A stretch of 23,150 bases of DNA from positions 1 through 23,150 of the forward strand of contig DAOUMU010000139.1 of NCBI GenBank assembly GCA_034409055.1. Direction: 5' to 3'. Position numbers and translations under genes: made by a program. Below are positions 15,787 to 23,150 of the stretch, piece by piece; position 1 is the stretch's first letter, and each line of letters opens with the position of its first letter. The notes beneath the pieces are model-generated. The model saw only the letters and a list, made by a program, of their open reading frames with translations. It was not told where the DNA came from and ran no database searches. The DNA is from DAOUMU01 sp034409055. GTDB lineage: Bacteria; Chloroflexota; Anaerolineae; 4572-78; J111.

Positions 15787-16460
15787 GTACTCAAACTCAA
15801 ACCGGAACCCTATTGCTGCGCCTGGCCGGGCCGATGCAGGCGTGGGGCGTGCAAAGCCGGTTTACGGTGCGTGATACGGGCCTGGAGCCCTCCAAGAGCG
15901 GGGCGATTGGCCTGCTTTGTGCGGCCCTGGGCCGGCCCCGGTCTGCTCCGGTGGCTGACCTGGCTGCTTTGCGATTCGGGGTGCGCGTAGACCGAGAAGG
16001 GGTGCTGACGTATGATTTTCACACGGCCCAAAATGTGCGGAAAGCCGGCGGGGGGATTAAGGATACCGAAGTCTCCCGGCGCTACTACCTGGCCGATGCC
16101 AGCTTCCTGGTGGGCCTGAGCGGCGAACTGGCCCTGCTACAACAGGCCCATGCCGCCCTGCGTAAGCCGCACTGGCCCCTCTATTTGGGCCGCAAAGCCT
16201 TTGTGCCCGGCGAACCGATCTGGCTGGCCGACGGCCTACGGCCTGGCCAAGATTTACTCACCGCCTTGAGCCGTTATCCCTGGTCAGCCCGGCCCGGCCA
16301 GACCAGGCCCGACCGGTTGCGGCTGGTGCTGGAAGACCGGCATGGGGCCGAAGTGCGGCCCGACCAGCCGCTCTCTTTCCAATCCAACGCCCGGCGCTTT
16401 GCCCCACGCCGGGTACGAACCGAGTGGCTGACCGACATTCCAACTTCGGAGGCAACGTAA
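15783..16460 (+). CDS. cas5e: Cas5e (CasD), crRNA 5'-handle-binding Cascade subunit
   Basis: This 225-aa protein has the Cas5e N-terminus LLLRLAGPMQAWGVQSRFTV with the signature DTGLEPSKSGAIGLLCAALG, then VRVDREGVLTYDFHTAQNV and the YLADASFLVGL block. Cas5e holds the 8-nt 5' handle of the crRNA at the tail of Cascade, next to Cse1. Its ATG lies within the cas7 stop (ATGA, 15783-15786). The gene is noticeably more GC-rich than cas3 and cse1, as are cas6e and cas1. Confidence 0.93.
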   Translation: MSTQTQTGTLLLRLAGPMQAWGVQSRFTVRDTGLEPSKSGAIGLLCAALGRPRSAPVADLAALRFGVRVDREGVLTYDFHTAQNVRKAGGGIKDTEVSRRYYLADASFLVGLSGELALLQQAHAALRKPHWPLYLGRKAFVPGEPIWLADGLRPGQDLLTALSRYPWSARPGQTRPDRLRLVLEDRHGAEVRPDQPLSFQSNARRFAPRRVRTEWLTDIPTSEAT

Positions 16461-16469
16461 GGAGGAATT

Positions 16470-17111
16470 ATGTACCTGTCTCAACTGATTCTGAATCCTC
16501 GCTCCCGCCAGGTGCGGAGCGAGATGAGCAATCCGTATGAAATGCATCGTACCCTCATGCGGGCCTTTCCGGCCACCGAAAACGGCGGACCTGGCCGTGT
16601 TCTGTTCCGGTTAGAGAACCATCTCCGGACGGAAACGGGTGGCCTGACTCTGCTGGTGCAATCCGAACAAGCACCGAATTGGAGCTGGCTGGATGGCCTC
16701 GGTCCCTACCTGCTGTCCATCTCCCATGACAATCCGGCTATCAAACGCTTCAACCCAACCTTCACCACCGGCCAACGGCTGCTCTTTCGCCTGCGGGCCA
16801 ACCCGACCGTCAAACGCCAGGGCAAACGCCGGGGGCTCTACCGGGAGGAGGAGCAACGAGCCTGGCTGAACCGCAAGGCAGAACAGGGCGGCTTTGCGGT
16901 TCTGGCGGTCGATATCGTCTCGGAGGGCCTGGTTAGAGGGAAAATTCAACACGCCGGTCAAGAGAGCCATTCGCTGCGTTTCCTGGCCGTTCGCTTTGAC
17001 GGCCTGTTACAGGTGATCGATCCGGCCCAACTTCTGGACACCCTGCAACAGGGCATCGGCAGCGGCAAAGGATTGGGCTTTGGCTTACTCTCCGTGGCAA
17101 AAGGAACCTGA
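16470..17111 (+). CDS. cas6e: Cas6e (Cse3/CasE), crRNA-processing endoribonuclease
   Basis: This 213-aa RAMP-fold protein starts MYLSQLILNPRSRQVRSEM. H26 sits in NPYEMHRTLMRAFP and aligns with the catalytic histidine known in Thermus Cse3. The C-terminal glycine-rich loop GIGSGKGLGFGLLSV is the family RNA-binding motif. It cuts the array transcript at the base of each repeat stem and stays bound to the 3' hairpin in Cascade. AAGGAGG (16459-16465) overlaps the cas5 stop and precedes ATG 16470 by 4 nt. Its stop shares one base with the cas1 start. Confidence 0.93.
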   Translation: MYLSQLILNPRSRQVRSEMSNPYEMHRTLMRAFPATENGGPGRVLFRLENHLRTETGGLTLLVQSEQAPNWSWLDGLGPYLLSISHDNPAIKRFNPTFTTGQRLLFRLRANPTVKRQGKRRGLYREEEQRAWLNRKAEQGGFAVLAVDIVSEGLVRGKIQHAGQESHSLRFLAVRFDGLLQVIDPAQLLDTLQQGIGSGKGLGFGLLSVAKGT

Positions 17112-18016
17112 TGCGCAACCTCCAAGAACTACCCAAAATCCGTGATAGTCTGAGCTATCTCTACCTGGAACATGGCCGGATTGAACAGGAACACCAGGCG
17201 GTCGCCTTTGTGGACAAGAACGGAGGCTACACCCCCATCCCGGCCGCCTCCCTGTCGGTGTTGCTGGTCGGACCGGGCACGACCATTACCCACGCCGCGG
17301 TCAAAGCCTTGGCCGATAACGGCTGCCTGGTGGTCTGGACGGGCGAGGATGGTACCCGCATGTACGCCCAGGGGAGCGGCGAAACCCGCAAAGCCTACCA
17401 CCTGCTGCGCCAGGCCGAACTGGTTGGCGATCCTCAAAAACGTCTGGCCGTTATTCGCCGCATGTACGAAGCGCGTTTTGCCGAATCCCTGGACCCCGAT
17501 CTGACCCTGCAGCAAATTCGCGGCCTGGAGGGAGTACGAGTGCGCGAGGCTTACGCCCGGGCCAGCCGGAAATATAACGTCCCCTGGCAGGGGCGGCGCT
17601 ACGACCGGCAAAACTGGGCCAACAGCGACCCGATCAACCAGGCCCTCTCCACGGCCAACGGCCTGCTGAACGGTCTGTGCCACGCCGCCATTGTCTCCGG
17701 GGGATATTCACCGGCCCTGGGCTTTATTCACACCGGCAAGCAACTGTCGTTCGTGTACGACATCGCCGACCTGTACAAGGCCGATATTACCATTCCGGTG
17801 GCGTTTCAAGTGGTGGCCGAAGGCAACCAGACCTTACGCAAACGGGTCCGCCAGGCCTGCCGCCAGGTCTTCCAGGAGCAGCGCCTGCTCCAGCGCATCC
17901 TGCCCGACATCGACCGCCTGCTGGAGACCACCAACCTTCCCCCGGACAGCACCCCCGACCCCGACACCGACCCGGCCGCGCCAACGCCGCTGTGGGACCC
18001 GGCGGAGGAGGGGTGA
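17111..18016 (+). CDS. cas1: Cas1e integrase
   Basis: This 301-aa integrase subunit inserts new spacers at the leader end of the array together with Cas2. The metal-binding residues are all present: E140 in RGLEGVRV, H207 in GFIHTGKQLSFVYD, D217 and D220 in YDIADLYKAD. They match the known type I-E set one position apart from the E. coli numbering. The last about 25 residues are a proline- and aspartate-rich tail (DSTPDPDTDPAAPTPLWDP), as expected for the flexible Cas1e C-terminus. It starts at ATG 17111, sharing a base with the cas6 stop. Confidence 0.95.
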   Translation: MRNLQELPKIRDSLSYLYLEHGRIEQEHQAVAFVDKNGGYTPIPAASLSVLLVGPGTTITHAAVKALADNGCLVVWTGEDGTRMYAQGSGETRKAYHLLRQAELVGDPQKRLAVIRRMYEARFAESLDPDLTLQQIRGLEGVRVREAYARASRKYNVPWQGRRYDRQNWANSDPINQALSTANGLLNGLCHAAIVSGGYSPALGFIHTGKQLSFVYDIADLYKADITIPVAFQVVAEGNQTLRKRVRQACRQVFQEQRLLQRILPDIDRLLETTNLPPDSTPDPDTDPAAPTPLWDPAEEG

Positions 18017-18084
18017 GTAGGGAGTAGGGAGTAGGAAGTAGGGAGTAAGAAGTAGGAAGTAGGGAGTAGGGAGTAGGGAGTAAA
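18017..18084 (+). repeat. AGTAGGG heptamer microsatellite between cas1 and cas2
   Basis: The whole 68-bp gap is a degenerate tandem array of AGTAGGG and AGTAGGA units that begins directly after the cas1 stop and runs to the cas2 start. The last AGGGAG (18075-18080) is the only Shine-Dalgarno candidate for cas2, 4 nt before ATG 18085 and 7 nt before ATG 18088. The same unit occurs at 8051-8121. Such units are prone to slippage, which would change the spacing between the two genes. Confidence 0.75.
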
Positions 18085-18387
18085 ATGATGGTCATGGTTT
18101 TAGAAAAAGTACCGGCTTCACTGCGGGGAGAATTGACCCGCTGGTTGATCGAGCCCCATCCGGGTGTTTTTGTCGGCCACGTTTCGGCCATGGTTCGAGA
18201 CAGGTTGTGGGAGAAATGTATCAAACAGGGGGGCGAGGGCGGCCTGATCCAGATCTGGTCGACCAACACCGAACAACGCTTTGACCTGCGCAGTTGGGGC
18301 CAGACCGACCGAACGGTCATGAACTTTGAAGGCGTGTGGCTGGTACGCAGGACGCCCAGGCAAAAAGAAGCCGGCGATCAGGGGTAA
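18085..18387 (+). CDS. cas2: Cas2e, structural partner of Cas1 in spacer acquisition
   Basis: This 100-aa protein is of the type I-E Cas2 family: VMVLEKVPASLRGELTRWL, then GVFVGHVSAMVRDRLWEKC and IQIWSTNTEQRFDLRSWG, which align with the known E. coli protein. A Cas2 dimer bridges two Cas1 dimers and measures the prespacer. ATG 18085, ATG 18088 and ATG 18094 are all in frame; 18088 has the best spacing to the repeat-derived Shine-Dalgarno. It is the last gene of the operon, and the CRISPR leader follows directly. Confidence 0.93.
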   Translation: MMVMVLEKVPASLRGELTRWLIEPHPGVFVGHVSAMVRDRLWEKCIKQGGEGGLIQIWSTNTEQRFDLRSWGQTDRTVMNFEGVWLVRRTPRQKEAGDQG

Positions 18388-18603
18388 ATGGAGATAATCA
18401 TAGCCACGTCAAACCATATGGGGATGTTTCATTTCAGTCAGAGCCTTTGAAAACATCGTGCTGCGTATTACGTATTGCGTGTTTTTTTGGCACGTAACAC
18501 GCTTCACGCTGCCGAAAGTTTTGGGGTAATTTTAATTTCGGAACTCCCCAAGATTCTGGTTTGACGAATTTGCTTTCCGGCGGCGATTCGACATAATCTA
18601 AGT
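18388..18603 (+). promoter_or_regulatory. CRISPR leader
   Basis: This 216-bp noncoding region lies between cas2 and the first repeat, on the side where type I-E arrays grow. The distal half has an ACGTATTGCGT-type dispersed motif (18466-18480) and a 7-bp hairpin GCGTGTT/AACACGC (18477-18483, 18496-18502). The proximal half is AT-richer, with a TTGGGG/CCCCAA inverted pair (18521-18526, 18546-18551). A possible promoter is TTGCTT (18570-18575), 16 bp, CATAAT (18592-18597), which would start transcripts at about the first repeat; this box pair is weak. Confidence 0.75.
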
Positions 18604-21600
18604 ATATTCCCCACACGCGTGGGGGTGAACCGAGTATACTACCGGTGATGGTCGGGCCGAACAAATATTCCCCACACGCGTGGGGGTGAACCGTTGATGA
18701 TACTAGCCGTACAAATCATTAAAAATAATCCCCACACGCGTGGGGGTGAACCGGGCTTTTTTTATACGCCAGTTTCTTCGCGCCCATATTCCCCACACGC
18801 GTGGGGGTGAACCGGATGACACCAAGAAGAGAATCAAGCGGAGCCCATATTCCCCACACGCGTGGGGGTGAACCGTTGATCCCAGAGTGCTTTGAGATCG
18901 GGGTCAGATATTCCCCACACGCGTGGGGGTGAACCGGGGTTTACCGGGCTACGCCTGCGGAATTTACGATATTCCCCACACGCGTGGGGGTGAACCGCGC
19001 ACCGGCGGTTGGCTAATGGTAGAGCAGGACATATTCCCCACACGCGTGGGGGTGAACCGCGGCCGCCGCCATTGACGCCTATCTCAATGGACATATTCCC
19101 CACACGCGTGGGGGTGAACCGAAATCAACGATTTCCCCGTAAACAAAAAAGCCATATTCCCCACACGCGTGGGGGTGAACCGAACAATTACGACAATTAC
19201 TAGCGCCACCCAAAATATTCCCCACACGCGTGGGGGTGAACCGCTCGGCCGGTCGAAATCCTGGGTTGAAGATCAATATTCCCCACACGCGTGGGGGTGA
19301 ACCTCCGAGATCGGGCTCGGGCAGCCAGGCCAGGACATATTCCCCACACGCGTGGGGGTGAACCGCACCTACTAAAGACCGGCTGGACCGCCGCCACATA
19401 TTCCCCACACGCGTGGGGGTGAACCGCTGCTCACTGATGCGAGTCAGATCTCCCCAGAATATTCCCCACACGCGTGGGGGTGAACCGTTTTTTGCATGTA
19501 CGGAGAGAATCTCTTGTAGGATATTCCCCACACGCGTGGGGGTGAACCGAAACTAACCAGGCCGCCCAGGCCGCAGCCAAAATATTCCCCACACGCGTGG
19601 GGGTGAACCGCACCTATAATATGCGGGCAATAGCTTTACTGCATATTCCCCACACGCGTGGGGGTGAACCGGGCGGCCGGCGGCGGGCCAGGAAGCCGGC
19701 CGCATATTCCCCACACGCGTGGGGGTGAACCGGTTTATATTGTACCAGTTGTCGTCATAGACGCATATTCCCCACACGCGTGGGGGTGAACCGCCCGGAG
19801 CGAACTCGAGTGGGGCAGCGGCTGGATATTCCCCACACGCGTGGGGGTGAACCGGAGCTACAAAATGCCAAAATACAATCTTGTAAATATTCCCCACACG
19901 CGTGGGGGTGAACCGGTGAAAACCAAGAAAAAAGGACCAAAGGGCGAATATTCCCCACACGCGTGGGGGTGAACCGCTCAAATCCCCACTCGAGTAAGTT
20001 TTAGTTTGATATTCCCCACACGCGTGGGGGTGAACCGTCCAATTGCTGATACATTGGAAAATTGGAAAGCATATTCCCCACACGCGTGGGGGTGAACCCA
20101 TTGTGGCATATCCTCAACAAAACAAAACGACATATTCCCCACACGCGTGGGGGTGAACCCGTCGGATTGCTCCGATAGAATTTCCAGCGTGAATATTCCC
20201 CACACGCGTGGGGGTGAACCGGCACGCCGGCGCATCAGTTTGACCTACGGGACATATTCCCCACACGCGTGGGGGTGAACCGCCTGTTTGAAGCGTTTTG
20301 TTTTTAGAAGATAAATATTCCCCACACGCGTGGGGGTGAACCGACCGGTTGTCGGGAATGAGCTATTACCGAAGCATATTCCCCACACGCGTGGGGGTGA
20401 ACCGGCGGGGGGGCAATTCCTGACTCAGGCCTGGTAATATTCCCCACACGCGTGGGGGTGAACCGGCGTTAACGCCCAGGCAGTTTTCGCGGCCTGCATA
20501 TTCCCCACACGCGTGGGGGTGAACCGCAAATACCAAAATTAGGAAATATAGGCCGTAGATATTCCCCACACGCGTGGGGGTGAACCGGACGTTGAAATGT
20601 CGTTCCTGGTTGGCTACAGATATTCCCCACACGCGTGGGGGTGAACCGAAGATGGGGCGAAACGGTATATGCTGAAGTACATATTCCCCACACGCGTGGG
20701 GGTGAACCCGTCAACATAAGGCAATTTGCGAAACCTATTAGGATATTCCCCACACGCGTGGGGGTGAACCGAACTGAAATGTAACGACAGATAATTTAAT
20801 ATCATATTCCCCACACGCGTGGGGGTGAACCACACCCCGCCACAGCCGGAAGGAAACAATAGCCATATTCCCCACACGCGTGGGGGTGAACCGATTTTTA
20901 ACGTTCGCCCTAACAGGTTTCGCAAAATATTCCCCACACGCGTGGGGGTGAACCGAACGGACCGAATGGGCTATTCAATACCGCCTGATATTCCCCACAC
21001 GCGTGGGGGTGAACCAGCCGTAGGCGTCGGTTCAGGAGTGCCGGCTCCATATTCCCCACACGCGTGGGGGTGAACCGGTCAGCCAGAGAATAAAAGCGAA
21101 CAGGAAGAAATATTCCCCACACGCGTGGGGGTGAACCGCCTAGTTTTGCTGACTCTGTTCAACAAATGGAATATTCCCCACACGCGTGGGGGTGAACCGT
21201 AACGGCGATCTGTTGGGCCGAGGCAGAAGAAATATTCCCCACACGCGTGGGGGTGAACCGCAAACAATCAAGGCCATCAAATCTGGCGCAATATATTCCC
21301 CACACGCGTGGGGGTGAACCGCCAGGCAACACGACTCCTTAGTCGTTGACACCATATTCCCCACACGCGTGGGGGTGAACCGTTGCACGGCCGAGCCGTG
21401 GCCGGGTTGGAACCATATTCCCCACACGCGTGGGGGTGAACCGCTCCGCTTCTGCTTGTATTTGATAGGACGACTATATTCCCCACACGCGTGGGGGTGA
21501 ACCTGGTTGGCGAAACCCCCGGTCAGATCGCGAAATCATATTCCCCACACGCGTGGGGGTGAACCGATGCCGGTAAACCAGGTCATAATATTGGCATAAT

Positions 21601-23150
21601 ATTCCCCACACGCGTGGGGGTGAACCGGCCATCGAGCACCTGGAGACGGAGCCAGGCACAATATTCCCCACACGCGTGGGGGTGAACCGCTACGTCCTCA
21701 AATTTAGCCTCATTCATCTGCATATTCCCCACACGCGTGGGGGTGAACCGTCGGCCAGGCTGGGATTGTCCAGGTGCGCGACATATTCCCCACACGCGTG
21801 GGGGTGAACCGAAGATCAACAAACGAATACCGAAGAAAAACAAATATTCCCCACACGCGTGGGGGTGAACCGCCAGGCCAGCACTACGCCCCATATTGGC
21901 CAGTATATTCCCCACACGCGTGGGGGTGAACCGGTGGCCTCGTACTGTCTTCCGTAGAACGGAATATATTCCCCACACGCGTGGGGGTGAACCGATAGAG
22001 TAGTTTTGACATGATCTTCTAAAAACATATTCCCCACACGCGTGGGGGTGAACCGTTGCGATTATCCTATGTACGGACGGTTCAGGAATATTCCCCACAC
22101 GCGTGGGGGTGAACCTATAGGCGGTTCTGATACCCCACAATCACCACAATATTCCCCACACGCGTGGGGGTGAACCGTCGCAGGGCTAACTATTACGGCG
22201 ATCCGAAAATATTCCCCACACGCGTGGGGGTGAACCGCATGTCCTGTCACGCCAGATTGCCGGCAACATATATTCCCCACACGCGTGGGGGTGAACCGGA
22301 TGCCCGCGTTTTGTTGGGCGAATTGGCCAGATATTCCCCACACGCGTGGGGGTGAACCAGCACCTCCCCTAGCCGCCAAGCTCGAAGGTGCATATTCCCC
22401 ACACGCGTGGGGTTGAACCGACGCAGCAAGAACCGGATTACCGCCGACACCGATATTCCCCACACGCGTGGGGGTGAACCGTAATCGACGCTATCGAGGA
22501 CGTGCTAGGTGGCATATTCCCCACACGCGTGGGGGTGAACCGTCATCTCCGCCCACGTAATCAGTTTGGCCGGTATATTCCCCACACGCGTGGGGGTGAA
22601 CCGGAAATAGAAAGTTGCTGGACCTCATCAGACGCATATTCCCCACACGCGTGGGGGTGAACCGCACACGTTCGGCACTCGCCCAAATCGTACCCTAATA
22701 TTCCCCACACGCGTGGGGGTGAACCGCCTGGCACATCCTGGATCGGGCCGTAGCCCAATATTCCCCACACGCGTGGGGGTGAACCGCCGGTTAGGATAGA
22801 ATTGGAGCAAATAATTAGATATTCCCCACACGCGTGGGGGTGAACCAGAATACGAGCGATTAAGCCAAACGCTGCAAGAATATTCCCCACACGCGTGGGG
22901 GTGAACCTGCGGATCCAAAAATCTTGGCGGCGACAAGGAAATATTCCCCACACGCGTGGGGGTGAACCGAAACATCCTGATATTCAATCCACGAGGCAAA
23001 ATATTCCCCACACGCGTGGGGGTGAACCGGTCCGTACGCGATCCCTACCCTGGCTACCTATATATTCCCCACACGCGTGGGGGTGAACCGACGCTAATGA
23101 TTTTCTACAAGCCGGGGCTACATATTCCCCACACGCGTGGGGGTGAACCG
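18604..23150 (+). CRISPR. Type I-E CRISPR array, 75 repeats and 74 spacers, open at window end
   Basis: The 29-nt repeat begins ATATTCCCCAC, has ACGC in the middle and ends GTGGGGGTGAACCG. CCCCAC and GTGGGG form a 6-bp stem with an ACGC loop, and cleavage after the stem would leave the 8-nt handle GUGAACCG. Repeat starts run from 18604 to 23122, mostly 61 bp apart. By position count, 60 spacers are 32 nt, nine are 33 nt and five are 31 nt. Apart from the last base, only two repeats differ: the third (18725, T to A at base 4) and the sixty-third (22392, G to T at base 22). The last base is G in 64 repeats and A, C or T in 11. No two identical spacers were noticed by eye. The last repeat is intact and ends on the final base of the window, so the array probably continues. 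Orientation follows the cas genes and leader. Confidence 0.97.

Noticed and set aside
17129..18320. Long minus-strand open frames opposite cas1 and cas2.
   Set aside because: They arise from high GC in cas1 and from heptamer repeats (LLPTPYSLLPTSYSLL-type peptide); no domain is seen.
18998..19030. A real tRNA gene in the array.
   Set aside because: Only a D-arm-like stretch of about 20 nt is present between two normal repeats, with no anticodon arm, T-arm or acceptor 3' half.
18834..23086. Many open frames across the array on both strands with recurring peptides such as GSPPRVWGI, RFTPTRVGN, VHPHACGEY and IPHTRGGEP.
   Set aside because: These are translations of the CRISPR repeat. The 61-bp unit is 1 mod 3, so each successive repeat appears in the next frame and the three peptides rotate. 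They are not proteins.

Overview
The window reads as a chromosomal segment from a filamentous or environmental Chloroflexota-like bacterium. This is an inference from the style of the GAF/HisKA_2 sensor kinases, the dispersed AGTAGGG heptamer repeats, the CHSEERSDEES-type interspersed repeat and the moderately high GC with many short hairpin elements. No rRNA or other taxonomic marker is present, so the phylum is a guess.

Left part (1-7918). A decayed molybdopterin oxidoreductase gene (244-1073), with frameshifts and internal deletions, is followed by two paralogous signalling cassettes. Each has a PAS-GAF-HisKA_2 histidine kinase and a downstream receiver protein (1266-4190 and 4499-6705). 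The kinases are close paralogues from the GAF domain onward. The receivers have different output halves: the first carries its own histidine-kinase core and the second a short four-cysteine C-terminal module. A 134-bp inverted-repeat element with a perfect 8-bp target duplication lies between the cassettes. A geranylgeranyl-reductase-family flavoprotein is encoded convergently (6647-7918, minus) from a nearly leaderless promoter.

Middle part (7919-18387). After a repeat-rich spacer and a small winged-helix regulator gene comes a complete type I-E CRISPR-Cas operon in canonical order: cas3, cse1 (cas8e), cse2 (cas11), cas7e, cas5e, cas6e, cas1e, cas2e. The main surprise is that Cas3 (8650-12321, 1223 aa) carries an N-terminal HTH-WYL-WCX transcription-regulator module of about 320 residues in the same reading frame. 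TGTTGCC/GGCAACA inverted half-sites lie upstream of both the small regulator and cas3, with a -10-like box inside the cas3 site. This suggests a self-sensing, self-regulated interference operon. A cluster of hairpins lies in the cse2-cas7 gap, and a heptamer microsatellite in the cas1-cas2 gap supplies the Shine-Dalgarno of cas2.

Right part (18388-23150). A leader of about 216 bp is followed by a CRISPR array of 75 repeats of 29 nt and 74 spacers (60 of 32 nt, 9 of 33 nt, 5 of 31 nt). The array ends on a complete repeat exactly at the window edge, so it probably continues. The repeats are almost invariant except at their last base, which is G in 64 of 75. This fits the type I-E mechanism in which that base comes from the protospacer-adjacent motif. 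Cas1-Cas2 would add spacers at the leader end, Cas6e would cut the transcript 8 nt before each spacer, Cascade would bind targets, and the fused Cas3 would degrade them.
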